A stretch of DNA of 64,000 bases from Eleusine coracana subsp. coracana (lineage: Eukaryota; Streptophyta; Magnoliopsida; Poales; Poaceae): NCBI GenBank assembly GCA_032690845.1, contig CM064427.1, forward strand, positions 13,713,501-13,777,500. The letters run 5' to 3'. Of the stretch, positions 35,247 to 47,208 are shown one piece after another (positions within the stretch are counted from its first letter, which is position 1; the number at the start of each line of letters is the position of its first letter). The notes under the pieces are model-generated. The model was not told the DNA's origin, made no database searches, and was given only the letters and a program-made list of their open reading frames with translations. Both the position numbers and the translations under genes were made by a program.

Positions 35247-36730
35247 TCTGAAATCCAAAATAAGAGAATATCATTGGTCCCTTGCTCATGAGGAAATACA
35301 AATTCAAGAGTGAGTAAAATGCTTCAGATGTAGCTAAGTGCATCACAGCAAGGGAAAACAAATATACTGGTGGTGATTTCTTATCCAAGTGATTCCAACA
35401 TCGAAAACAAGACTTGTCCAAAATTTTCAGAACGCATTCAGTTCTGCCCTATCGGTACAGCAGCTACTAAAATGCAAAAACGGCCATCTTAAGTGCAGAA
35501 TCCGTGGAACCAATGAATACCAATCTTGTAGACAATTTTATCACCTTTCCAACGAGTATTTATACACCCTCATCCCAACAAAGTTTCAAGAGATATGAAT
35601 TTCCTAAGTTGCAGGTCAATATCTGAAAATCTGCTTTGGACAGCATTGTGTTTGGTCTGAAAATGAGTTTGAAATCTGGAATCCTATGCCTTTAACAATA
35701 GAAGTAACCTATCAGCCTTATAGAAAATTTGTAACACCTTTGTAATGCATATTTGCACGCCTACAACTGATACTTAGAACTCGAGATATGGAATTTATTC
35801 TACCGGTAAATTTTCTGAACCGATTTTCTGGACCGAACTGGGTTACTCTGAAGATTTACTCATAGCTGTACCTTCCAGGTCCTAATCCCGAAAACTCAAA
35901 CTACCAAAGTTGTAGGGTGTTTCGTTAACTTTTCGGGGAGTGCTCACACAACCTTAGAGGTGGTTTGAGCAAAAAGTTATGGATTTTACAAGATAGGTCA
36001 CAAATCTGAATTCAGATTGACGACACTTTGATATGCTGACTCGGACAGGCTCAAGACGGCATTATCCGGATAATATGAAATCAAAACTTCTTACTAGACG
36101 TACAGAGGGTTTGTTCATGATTTCAATAAGTACTTATTTGCATGATTTTGACTTTCGGGTGAGGAGATACAGATTTTTGTGTGAGCAACATGTTTGCTGA
36201 AATTTCAGACTCGCACAATAGCTTGATGCTTCAACATTTACATGAATGCATATGCTTTTCGGCCTATGTCCTTGCAAATTAAAATTTGGCCACGAATAGG
36301 ACCATGCGCATAGTCAGTGGCAGGCGATCTCTCAAGTTAGTCGTATGCTACACGTTTTTTTACTCGATTCATGGTTAGCGTACCTGTAAAAGATTCATTT
36401 CAGAAATAATACATCAAATAAAAAGGAAACAAGCCAAAAATAATCTCTTATTATTGCCCTAAGGCGGGACACTGATGTTTACCACAATCAACCCGTGTTC
36501 ACACCTTTATGCTAGCTTCCTATGCTATTGTCCACATGATGAGAAACATACCTTCGTTGATGATGCCATAGATGTAAATATTTAAACAAACAACCTCCAA
36601 TAGTTAGCTTTGTCATCTGAATCATAAAAAATAATATCCTTATGGGCACGTCCTCACATGTTCGTAATGGGATTTTCAAAAATATGTCTTTGAATATTAT
36701 ACTATTACCGAGATAGCTCTGATTCCATGC
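35247..36730 (-). other. Tekay-1 5' leader, no ORF
   Basis: About 1.5 kb between PBS and gag, without a long reading frame. Much of it (about 35500-36720) aligns with the leader of Tekay-2 at 56690-57910, for example the CTACCGGTAAATTTTCTGAACC and AGCAAAAAGTTATGG words. The extra ORF of Tekay-2 is absent here. Confidence 0.65.
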
Positions 36731-37054
36731 TGTAACAGAACCTCCTTATCACGGAGACGATTCTGTTCCAGGATCTTTTTCAGGTGGCGACATGCGCTGT
36801 GATGTCCAATAGTACAACACATGACAGAATAATATAGTTACAACAAGAACATAGATAGAGTATAGAGTTTTACATAAATCTAAATTTAAGTTACAAACCA
36901 GAGTTTAAAAGTGCGGAGGCGAAATGTTCCACAGTAATCAAATGGTTCGACGGTATAAGTAAGCTGCCATCGCCCTCTCACGGTGACACATAGTGGACAT
37001 CCGACCATCATAGGTGTTTTTCCCGAAACACCGTACCGGCAATCAAAGGACTAC

Positions 37055-37955
37055 TGATGTGAACAAGGGTTCCCGATCTTCCGAAAGGTTCTTGGTAAGT
37101 TGATTTAGTCGGAGGCGACACACAAATCGATCCGGCTTCAGAACAGCATGTTCTAAACCCTGCAATCGCAGCACAACGTCTCCTCTGGTTATCAACCGTC
37201 CAAAGACGATTGACCTCGCCGAGAAGGCTAATCCCTGCCTGCGAATCAAGAACACAAGAAAGAACAACAAAGAATGCAACACAATTGCAGATGTATGATT
37301 AAATTCTCGAAGTTGGGGTCTCACAAACCGATGAACGGCGAAACTGTTTATGAACAGAATTGATCTAAGCAAAATTCAAACCCTAATGAAGAGGCGGCGG
37401 CTGTATATGACGACCCTAGGGTCGTGCAAGACCCCCTGGACGCAGTCCTAAGTGGGCTCAACTTGATACATGGCCCAAAGACCGATTACGGTGTCGCAGC
37501 ACCAGGACAGATTCTGGAAGTCGCATTGTTTCGGCTATTGCTGACGGCTTGGGACGAATTTTGACATGGGACCAGTTGGGTTGTAAATGTCTTTTCGTTA
37601 TCTTTCCAGGCATATATAGAACTTCCAAATCCGAGTCCGTATGCATCTTGGGGGTCCGTTTTAGTGCAGACTGGTCCTGGGCTCCGAAACAGACTCGAAG
37701 TCGGTTTTGATTGGGCCTCCACCTTGGCTTGGACGTCCTTGCTGGCCCATCACGTCTCCAATCACCTTCCCAGCTATCTCATCATCATCTCCATGGTTTC
37801 TAACAATAATTAATTCATTAGGTAGCAATCTATTCTCAAAATCACATAAAGGAATCATTAGGAACAAGCTCACCCGTAAATTCAGTTGTCGCGCATGAAC
37901 TTGCATTTTGGTTGGCGGAGTGCTGGGTGTATCCATAAGGGTGATGTCCTCATCA
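37055..37955 (-). repeat. 3' LTR of the nested gypsy element
   Basis: 901 bp with plus-strand ends TGATGTGAAC and CCTCATCA. It is followed on the right by TTCTCCCCCTTTT, the complement of a polypurine tract (AAAAGGGGGAGAA at 37956-37968 on the minus strand), which identifies it as the 3' LTR. Confidence 0.9.
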
Positions 37956-38145
37956 TTCTCCCCCTTTTGAATTAGAGTCGTTCTCGACTCGAGCTCATCT
38001 CTTTCTCTCATGTATGGTCTCAAATCTGAAATACAACTCATATTTATATGCATTATAAAATTTATCATCACAATGTGAAACTATAATAGAACGCATGCCA
38101 TGCAAATTAATAACCTCTATGAAAACTTGCTCAGCAATATAAACA

Positions 38146-39438
38146 TCATTCTCCCTGACAAGATAGAAAATGTGTGATCTTAAAAACACTAGAAAAACAT
38201 GATATGACATGGTAATTGTTATTGCAGTTTTTTAGTTCATCATTTGGTTGTACAACACAAGGAGTATTCATGTTTGAGCAAATATAAACTTTATGCACCA
38301 TAAATACACCTCTATGATCACAGTTTCCTATAGCATAAAATTCGTTTCTTGTTAGTAAAGGCAATTCAGTTTGAGAAAAGATTTGCTTCTCCAAGGTATT
38401 TAGATCACAAAGAACATCAAATTTAATATAACCCAAAGTATTTAGAGAAGACAATAATTTCTGCTCATCCTTTTCACATGTTATTAAAATCAAATGTTTT
38501 ATTTCAGCACTAGTAGGTGAATCATAAGCAAAAACATCAAACTTATTCATTTGTTGTGGCAAAGGTATAAGTGAAGCAGTGGCACACAACTCCTCTTTAT
38601 CATAAGGATCAGTAGATAAATCAACTTGTGGCAAAGGCAAATCAAGACAAGGTTCCAATACAACAAGATTGTTGGAACAATTCATCACATCAAGAAAGCT
38701 CTTACCTGAAACAACAACATGTTCTTCATCTTTCTCACTATCCTCTTCTTTGTGTAGAACCTGAAATGTATTAGTTGCAACAAGAGGCAAGGAAATATGT
38801 TCATCATCTAATTCAGATTTTGATGTAAGTGTTGCAACATTTAAAACAGTCCATTCTTTCCTAAATGGTTTATTCTTTCTCCTTTGAAGCCTTTGTTGAT
38901 CCTCTTCTAAAATTTCAGCAGTGGTCATAGGTTTAAGAGTAACTCTTCTATCATTATATTTAAATGATTAGCTATTTATAATTGCATTGTGCGAAGCATT
39001 ATTTGTAATAATCCAAGGTTTACTCAATAACAAATGACATGCTTGCATAGGTACTATATCAAATTCTGCACTATCCTTATAAGAACCAATAAAAAATTCA
39101 ATGCGTGCAATTTTATCTACCTTTATCTTACCAAAAGAATTTACCCATTGGATGTAGTATGGACATGGGTGTGAATGTGTTGTCAATCCAAGCTTCTCTA
39201 CTAATTCTAAACTTGCGATGTTACGGCTACTCTCTCCATCAATGATAACACGACAACGTCGATCCTTGACAATAAAGTGAGTCTGAAATAAATTGTTCAA
39301 TTGATTTTGCTCTACCTTCTCCATTTGAGGACTGAGCACTCTTTGTACTACATCACTCATATTGTTCTCATTAGACAACATTGAATCATCACCATGAGTG
39401 GCGTAACCTGTCATTATTAGTAGCAAACAAGGAAACAC
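38146..39438 (-). pseudogene. Protease-like and spacer frames of the nested gypsy element
   Basis: The frame 39438-38968 includes DRRCRVIIDGESSRNIASLE, a retropepsin-type segment (usual form IIDGGS) followed by the family blocks LVEKLGLTTHSHPCPYYIQW and DIVPMQACHLLLSKPW. It is typical of the gag-pol protease of certain grass Ty3/gypsy elements. The catalytic Asp is present, but the next positions differ (DGES). The frame 38928-38146 (about 260 codons) is hydrophilic, without a recognisable domain, and lies where the protease-RT spacer would be. No RT or integrase follows before the 3' LTR. Confidence 0.65.
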
Positions 39439-40420
39439 ACGGAAGTATATTTTCTTATCACTACTATGTGATCACAGTGTAAACTCTCAACAAGCAAAGG
39501 GAAGCATCTTATCAAGCTCTTACAAAGTTCTTAATTACAATAAGCAAAGGATACCTTGGAGAGTGTGAACTGATGATTACGAGAGTCAAAAAAATTTATG
39601 CCTGTTTAGAAGGAAATATATAGAGCTTGGATAGGCAATATTAGATAGCAAGGGTTAGCAAAATTTCAATTCAGAAGTTGCAAAACTGAATAATAGTCCC
39701 AAGCTAGTCTATGTCACCGGCCTAAACTTGTCTCGGACCTAGTTCAAACAAGCAAGCAAATGACTCAACAAAGGACATAAAGGATGCAAGCAATTCTGAA
39801 TTTGTATCTTTTGTTTTTTCTACTTCTTTTTTTTTGTGCGGCTTTTTCTCTTATGCACTTTTGCCTTTTTCTTTTCTTTTCTTGAGAATTAGAACTGCAG
39901 CAAGGTATTACAAGTTTTACAACCAATGGAACCCCAGAATATATTTTTTTTTACTACAAGTGCAGCAAAAGGATTCTTGTAATAGCACAACTAAAACAAA
40001 CTTCTATAACAAGATCAAGCACTAATTGGTTGGCTTTTGATCACAATGAGACAGCAGCAGAGCACTCTAATTTTCTTTTGCACACGAAAGTAGAAGGCTA
40101 GATGTTAAAGAAATATTTAGTGCACACAATTCCAGCAATACTATTATCTCAACATGTGCAACACTGATTTTTTCTCTTGTTTGTCTATGACAAGGATATG
40201 CACGACTCAAATAAGACCAAAGAACAAGCACTAGACCAACAACACAATGACTTTATAGGGACTAAAATTCAGAGAAACAAACTAAACTGAAAATTGCAAG
40301 GCACAAGGGGGGTGTAGGACAGCGGAAACACGACGAACAAATATTTTTGTAGGGCAATTTTGTGGACTCTAGGATGGAACAAATAACGAGGATAAGGACG
40401 AACCTAACGGTGTACCTGAA

Positions 40421-40434
40421 GCTCTGATACCACT
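40421..40434 (-). other. Primer binding site of the nested gypsy element
   Basis: Minus-strand reading AGTGGTATCAGAGC, directly adjoining the 5' LTR (40435), is a perfect match to the plant initiator tRNA-Met PBS TGGTATCAGAGC. Confidence 0.9.
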
Positions 40435-41334
40435 TGATGTGAACAAGGGTTTCCGATCTTCCGAAAGATTCTTGGTAAGTTGATTTGGTCGGAGGCGACA
40501 CACAAATCGATCCGGCTTCAGAACAGCACGTTCTAAACCCCGCAATCGCAGCACGACGTCTCCTCTGGTTATCAACCGTCCAAAGACGATTGACCTCACC
40601 GAGAAGGCTAATCCCTGCCTACGAATCAAGAACACAAGCAAGAACACCGAGAATGCAACATAATTGCAGATGTATGATTAAACTCTCAAAGTTGGGGTCT
40701 CACAAACCGATGAACGGCGAAACTGTTTATGAACAGAATTGATCTAAGCAAAACCCAAACCCTAATGAAGAGGTGGCGGCTGTATATGAGGACCCTAGGG
40801 TCGTGCAAGACCCCCTGGACGCAGCCCTAAGTGGGCTCAACTCGATACATGGCCCAAAGACCGATTACGGTGTCGCAGCACCAGGACAGATTCTGGAAGT
40901 CGCATTGTTTCGGCTATTGCCGACAGCTCCGGACGAATTTTGACATGGGACCAGTTGGGTTGGAAAGGTATTTTCGTTATCTTTCCAGGCATATATAGAA
41001 CATCCAAATCCGAGTTTGTATGCATCTTGGGCGTCCGTTTTAGTGCAGACTGGTCCTGGGCTCCGAAACAGACTCGAAGTCGGTTTTGATTGGGCCTCCA
41101 CCCTGGCTTGGACGTCCTTGCTGGCCCATCACGTCTCCAATCACCTCTTCAGTTATCTCATCATCATCTCCATGGTTTCTAACAACAATTAATTCATTAG
41201 GTAGCAATCTATTCTCAAAATCATATAAAGGAATCATTAGGAACAAGCGCACCCGTAAATTCAGTTGTCGCGCATGAACTTGTATTTTGGTTGGCGGAGT
41301 GGTGGGTGTATCCATAAGGGTGATGTCCTCATCA
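40435..41334 (-). repeat. 5' LTR of the nested gypsy element
   Basis: 900 bp, collinear with 37055-37955 throughout. Its right end CCTCATCA is followed immediately by the target duplication ACTAC and then by the resumed Tekay-1 LTR text. Confidence 0.9.
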
Positions 41335-44300
41335 ACTACTCCTCTTCATTGTCGGTGCACTGTTCCCACTCGATGTTAAGTTGACATGGGAAATAAAGGA
41401 ATCACATAGAGCTATGCCCTGAGCAACTAATACTCAGCAACCCTGATCCATCAAAATGACCATCTATAGCTGACTCCTAGACATGCACATGCTAAGGGTA
41501 GAGTTTATGGTGCAAAAGCCCAGTCTAAGAGTGGATCCTTATTTTTCAAGTTCTAACAGCAAGTTAAGTTGACATGCAAAAATAATAAAATTAGTTCGCA
41601 CTATAACTACAACAATCATGGTTGTAATACAATTAATAATAATTCCATACAACAATATTAAACTCATTTATCATATTAATGGCTTCCAACAACATTTCAG
41701 AGCAGCGATCAAGTGGTACTCGTTACTGTGAGAGGCAGCGACTCGAATCGATTTACATCCTACAGGAGAAACCTGCTTGCACGACCCATATGCGCTTCAT
41801 GAAAGCCGCATGGAGCAACCTTTTGCATACGGTACCACAAGGTCTTCCGGGTCTAGACTCCCTTGAGAAGGGTCCCCCAACGCGATGCGTCCCGTACCGC
41901 CATCGGTGGGTGGATTGCTTTCTCCTCTCTTTCCTAGTTCCGCGAAACAAGGGAGAAGACAATCTTCTGAGCAGGCAGTAGTCGTAGCTATGTCAGTTTA
42001 CTGGGCCCATAACTCCAACATGCAAACAGTACGTTCAAACTTGATCCCATGGGCCGGACACGCGGCAGAGCCTTAAGTGACTCGGACGGGGCTACCTCCT
42101 TGAAGACAAGTTGTTCTTCCTTTTCCAGCTAGTTGTCCGTCTAGTCTTTATTCGTGATCCCTTTCTAACTTTTCTTCATCCAACATCATTCCCAAGTGAT
42201 AGTAGGTCCTGATCTACGAGCGGACTCCATACCACTCGATGAATTTCCGTCCTAAGTTAAGTAGAGCTACTACCGTCCTGAGGCTATAATCGGATAAAAG
42301 GGGATATAATGCAATTCTAGGTTTTCAAACAACTCCTATAAACTTAATACACAGACAAACCTATATCACACTATCTAGTGATAAAATAAAAAGGGTAAAA
42401 CTTGGTGGGATGCACTGGAGCTTGCCATGAGCCTGTTTATGGTTAGCGAGGTCACCAACTTGTCCTTGTAGATCCTGCTCCATTTCAGCCTCCACGTGGT
42501 TCGCCTCTTGATTTACATGATGCAAATATGATGTTGTGCATGAGAGATGATTCATGGCAGTCTATTTAATTAAGACTGATAGGTATGATGAGTACGGAGT
42601 TGATTAGTCCAGTGAATGCACTGTATAAATTAGAGACATAGGGTGAGCAAATTTAGTATATTTCCTTTATGGATTCCAGTAATTAAATGCGATAACAACG
42701 TTTAAACATGCAGGATGTGTCAAACACAATCGATGCGGTCGGGAAAGACTTATGGTCAGTGGATTTTGATATAATTAACGATTCAGTGTATTGAGTCAAC
42801 CTTAATTAATAATCAAGCATAAGGTATATGGTTTTAAAGTGCAACTACAGATTAAATGGGGTTATTGCACTTGTGATGCAAATAATCAAACTATCATGGT
42901 TCTGAACATCAATTGAGCATGGGTGATTTACTGTAGTTAGAACATGCCATGAGTGTATGGACTAACTTTTATTTACATGCATGGAGACATTAACTTTTAA
43001 CAATTAAAACAATGAAAAGGGCAATAATTAGTTGTGACTAAATTATAGAGAATAATCACATGCCACATTGCATGATGATTAGGCATAGATAAATATAGTT
43101 GGAAACAAAATTTCAAGAATTTACTAGCTCCCTAGATTTATTTAAAATTTTATTAATGTTTTACCTATTTATTTTGATTCTGGTAGAAATATTAGTAAGT
43201 GTCCATCTTTACCATTTTGTTAAAATACTACATAGTCAGAGGAATCCAAAGCATTTTAGTTTGCCTCAAAACTCCTAGTGGTTAATTAGATGTGCATTTT
43301 ACAAGTTGGCAGGCAAATTTCTGGAATTTAATTGATGGCAAGAAATAACTAAATGGCTGACCAATGACAGGACAGCCACACCATGGTCCACACAGGGACC
43401 AGCCCGCACCAGATCTAGGGCATCCCTGCCGAGGTCGAGCTCCCACCGTGGCCACACGGAACGGCCGGCGAGCGGCGGCGCATTCACCGGAGTTGGCAGG
43501 ACTTGAGCCGACGGCGATGGGAAGCTTGCCATCGAAGAGAGCTCGATACGACGATCTCAATGGGGGTGATGGTGAGGTGAGAAACTCACTGTGGTGGCCA
43601 GCGGCAAGAGACAAAGCTCGGGGAAGGAGCTTGGTTTTTGGATTAATACGGGCTACTCGGTGCGCCTCATGGGGTGAGGCCGGGTCGAGGTGGAAGAGGA
43701 GCCCAAGGCGCTGCTGAAGAGCCGGCAGATCTGTGCCGAGGCGGGCCGAAGCAGCAACGTGGCGAGCTCCGGTTGGTGGCAATGGAGGCGACGGCGGCGG
43801 GGGTGATTTCTTTCTATTTTTGGGCGTTTCGCGAAGTGGCAATGGGTGGGGGAGACCAAAATGAGGGGCGGGCCTCGGGTGCGGGGCGGGCGGGCCGACC
43901 AAAATGCGTCCGCCGCCGACGTACGGTCGCCACGCGGCGGCGAGGCGTCGGGTGCCCGGGCCCACGCGCGAGCTAAGAGGAGGAAGGGGATGACAGGTAG
44001 GATCCACGTGGTATTTGTTTTAGTTGGTTGTCGAAACAACACTCACTTAATATTTTTGTATCTCTAAAAATATAGAACCTATGAAAAATCTAAAAATAGG
44101 AACGTGTTTATAATGATGTGGTCTAATTTATAAAAATGATAATGCTCAACAGTTGACCTTTAATTTGAATATGAATTATTCAAAGAGAGGTAGTTTTTAT
44201 CCTTTTGGGCATTTATTTGGGCCATCAAACAAGGATATAAAATCCTAAGAAAATTCTCAAAATTCTATCTTGCCATCCTCTATAACATATATTTTTGATA

Positions 44301-44454
44301 ATGGTGACTTATGTTGAAAAAATTAGACTTGTAGTTTAAAGGATTTTCAACTTCACTTGAATTCTATTCAAATTTGAATTATTTCCAGTTTAACCTTGTC
44401 CTAACTTCCTGTTTCTAGTGAGCATAACCCTAGTGTTGCAGTAGGGGTGTCACA

Positions 44455-44968
44455 CTGACTGCGGCGTATCCCAAAGAAATGGATTATGTTAGAGAGAAAG
44501 CAGAGTGAGTTTGCTAGTCCACAGAAACTTAATATACTTAGCTTTGTTGCCTTATATCGAGTAATAAGCGCAACCAGACATGTCTGTTCACAATCTTCGC
44601 ATATCCATACATACGTGTATTACTTTATTAGAACAAATCTAGAAGGAAACAGGCCTGGATAAAAAAAAGGCAGTCGGGTACAGATTGAATACGAAACGAT
44701 ACACTCCAGCAAGCACGCAAACTAACACCAAAGGCAAATTAATCCATAGAGTGACTTCACCCTTGCCAGACCTATTGCCCGTCAAAGTATTTCAGCATTC
44801 TTGAGAAAAATGGGAATACAACATAACCAAACATAAAAGGGCCATGCGATGACGATATAGTATCCCCACGACGACGGTTTATTCGATGAAACCGATAAAA
44901 AGAGCACAGTTTGAGATAAAGCTGATTCTTGTACAAATCGAAGCCGATCGCCCCTCATCATTCACGAG
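44455..44968 (-). other. 3' side of the R40 gene, including its 3' UTR
   Basis: Low-copy-looking sequence between the Tekay-1 LTR end and the R40 stop. The minus-strand AATAAA at 44883-44878, about 85 bases after the stop, is a likely polyadenylation signal. No other gene is seen. Confidence 0.5.
44878..44883 (-). terminator. Putative polyadenylation signal of the R40 gene
   Basis: AATAAA on the minus strand, some 85 bases beyond the proposed stop codon. Plant poly(A) signals are loose, so this is suggestive only. Confidence 0.4.
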
Positions 44969-46398
44969 TCCTGCAAATCCGAATACGTGATAAATAATTA
45001 GAATGTTAGCCATGCACAAAATTATCGCACAATCCAGCAAAAACTTGGGACAGCACTTACACCATGGGCGGATCTTCCAGCTCTGGTTGTCACCCTCGCA
45101 CCACTCCCACAGCACAATCACGGTTCCATCAGGGATGTCACCATGGTCCTCATCCCCATGTAACGCATCAAAGTTGAGGTAGATGTTGCTCACCATGCGG
45201 ATGCAGCGGAAACCATCACCAATGTCCTTGCTCTCGGTCCACATGACTGATTCGTCAAGCTCATTAGCATCATACGGCACCAACCGCACCTTCGGATTGC
45301 ACCAGAAACCTTAATTAGCACGTGCTTGAATACTTTCATTTAAATTTTTCTAAGTAGCAAACTCTTTAAATGACGAGGTTGACAACTTTTTAGTAGCGCA
45401 AGGTAGCAACTTACAGGTTCGCCTTGCCCAAGCGAGTGCCTTATAGCTTCACCGGTGGCCTTGTTGACCAGAGCAAACGCAGGGTATTCTTCCTCATCCT
45501 GAATCTCGTTGCCGTACCTCATGCCCTTCACCCAGTGCTGGCAGTCATCTGATGGGTCAGAAGGCGCGAGGCACACTGCGCCATCCCTTGCAGTGATATT
45601 GTACTCCTCGTCAGCCTTGCAGAAGATGCGCATAGTGCGGTGCGACGCCAGCTCGGGCGGCAGGTTGCCTGTGCTGTAAGACAAGAAATCACACTGGTTG
45701 TCACCCTCGTGCCACTCCCAGAGCCCCAGGACCGCGCCGTCACGGATGCCCCCGTTCTCCTCGGTGCCGTCGAGGGCATCGAAGTTGAGGTAGATGTTGT
45801 TGATCATGCGGATGCAGCGGAATCCATTCCCACATCTTGGCTCTCGGTCCAGAGAAGGGATTCGTTCACCTCGTCATCAGGATCATACGCCCTGAGCCTC
45901 ACCTGCCACACACCAACAGAAACACGAAACCATAATCGTGTGTACTAACAATTAGCCTATACTGTCTACTATACCTTTTAGTATATCGACATCGTCATTA
46001 AACTCAGGAGAGAACATGAACATCACTGGTACTAATAATAAGCTGGCTTACCGGATGGGAGCGGCCATGTAAGTGCCTGATAGCCTGCCCGGTGGCCTTG
46101 TTAACTAGGACCATTGCCGGCACCCCCTCCTCGTCCTTCACCTCGTTCCCATGCCTCATGTCCTTGTACCAGTGCTGTATGCGTCGGAGTGGTATGAGAT
46201 CTCGATCCAGCAATTTGTGCCATGTACGCACTGGCTAAGGAAAATAACAATCCTGTGGGGGCGTTCACGTACCTGATAGTCATCCATGGGGTTGGCTGGA
46301 GCGAGAACAACGAGATCGTCACGGACAGTCACACAGTACTCCTCATCAGCACGGCAGAAAATCTTGAATGGTTGGCCAAGACGGTGGTTGCTGGCCAT
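44969..46398 (-). CDS. R40 (OSR40-type) lectin with two EUL/ricin-B-like domains
   Basis: Carbohydrate-binding protein of the Euonymus-lectin (EUL) family. Rice relatives are ABA- and salt-inducible nucleo-cytoplasmic proteins with no enzymatic part. Proposed exons on the minus strand: 46398-46273, 46174-46052, 45902-45415, 45289-45061 and 44970-44969; all introns have GT/AG ends, and the TGA stop is split by the last intron (GT|GTAAGT donor). About 322 residues, usual for two-domain members. Domain 1 begins PFKIFCRADEEYCVTVRDD and ends WEWHEGDNQ; a short linker follows; domain 2 begins MRIFCKADEEYNITARDG and ends LWEWCEGDNQSWKIRPW. Each has HW(Y/V)K, FALVNKATG-type and GFRCIRM blocks. The ATG sits in GGACCATGG. 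Near 45828-45833 one base appears missing (DVG-GFRC), shifting the frame within domain 1: a real mutation or a sequencing error. No signal peptide. Confidence 0.88.
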
Positions 46399-46548
46399 GG
46401 TCCAAGATCCTAATTGGTCCTTGTTACTTGTGGGTCCTGTGAATTCTATGGATGATGATGGGTGCCTCTTGCTCCAACATCACTTCATCTGTTATAGGCA
46501 AAATTCCGGGTGTCAAAAGCCTGCCTAGAGTCACGCCAATGAGCGAGC

Positions 46549-46557
46549 ACTCTATAG
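46549..46557 (-). promoter_or_regulatory. Possible TATA box of the R40 gene
   Basis: TCTATAGAG read on the minus strand, about 150 bp upstream of the ATG. It is weak and not a perfect TATAAA. Only about 650 bp separate it from the end of the Tekay-2 3' LTR (47209). Confidence 0.25.
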
Positions 46558-46754
46558 ACGCGGTCCATGTGCACCTTAAAACAAGCACTCAGCGGCAACA
46601 TCTCTGACAGAACGCCTTAAACACAAAAATTACACAAACAGATCGCTTCATATCTGGAAGCTTCGCAACTAAGCAACCAATTTTCTGAATATTTTTAATT
46701 TATCTGGGTTTCGTCACTCGTCTCCTCGAAAGCGCGAAGGAGTGTTCTCTGGCT

Positions 46755-46835
46755 ATGTACGAGGGATCCTCCGGGCAACAGCTGGAGCTGCACGATCATC
46801 AGGGTGACGTTTTACAGTACAAGATGACTATATGG
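46755..46835 (+). CDS. Candidate short first exon, divergent from the R40 gene
   Basis: ATG at 46755 gives 27 codons (MYEGSSGQQLELHDHQGDVL..) ending exactly at a consensus donor GTAAGA (46836). No family is recognised and no following exon can be assigned; Tekay-2 has inserted about 370 bp downstream. Chance is a real possibility. Confidence 0.2.
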
Positions 46836-47208
46836 GTAAGAAAGATTCAGATTCTTATTATCGTGGGCTATACCACTTTAAGACTTTATAAGTAGTATAA
46901 TTTTAATTTAACCGTTCATTTAAAAAAACATAATTATAATTGACTAGGTTAACCAACTATTTACGTCAGTTGCCACCGCAGGTCAGTAATTTGCCTTTTT
47001 TTTCCAAATGTCATCGATCAAACGAAGCAAACGACTCACGCGCTCAGCACAGCCGCTGCTGCTGCCGTATCTCACAGCGCCGCCACTGAGCAACGCAGGC
47101 CGCTGGGTGATTCTCGAAGTGCCGACACTGTCGTCGTCGCCGCTGCCTAATCCTTGTAGCACCAGCACCACCACCGTTATAATCCTAGCAGCATCGGCAA
47201 TCAGAAGG
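46836..47208. other. Left flank of the Tekay-2 insertion
   Basis: AT-rich to about 46985, then GC-richer (47008-47208) and open on both strands, ending at the GAAGG target duplication (47204-47208). The sequence continues on the other side of Tekay-2 at 61348. No recognised domain. Confidence 0.45.

Larger units (their letters stand above)
37055..41334 (-). mobile_element. Non-autonomous Ty3/gypsy element nested in the Tekay-1 LTR
   Basis: 4280 bp, bounded by a perfect 5-bp target duplication ACTAC (37050-37054 and 41335-41339). LTRs are 37055-37955 and 40435-41334, with TG..CA ends. By eye about 40 of 900 positions differ between them, mostly transitions. The PBS and PPT place transcription on the minus strand. 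The 2.5-kb interior holds only a protease-like frame and a second hydrophilic frame; gag, reverse transcriptase and integrase are missing. It inserted after Tekay-1 and needs another element's enzymes. Confidence 0.92.
32096..44454 (-). mobile_element. Tekay-1: Ty3/gypsy chromovirus, 3' part missing
   Basis: The minus-strand element has its 5' LTR at the right (36731-44454), a PBS-like site at 36716-36730 (GCATGGAATCAGAGC read on the minus strand, diverged), a leader, gag and pol to about 32104, where the text breaks off in the integrase zinc-binding region against CACTA-2. The integrase core, chromodomain and 3' LTR are gone. It is the same family as Tekay-2 but older, with many stop codons in gag and pol. 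A complete small gypsy element is nested in its LTR. Confidence 0.82.
36731..44454 (-). repeat. 5' LTR of Tekay-1, interrupted by a nested element
   Basis: Plus-strand ends TGTAACAGAACC (36731) and GGTGTCACA (44454). Without the nested insertion (4280 bp plus one 5-bp duplication) it is about 3.44 kb, matching the two Tekay-2 LTRs. It includes the GC-rich block (43364-43990) that is open in several frames in all three copies. The bases after the LTR (CTGAC) lack a partner because the other end is deleted. Confidence 0.85.
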
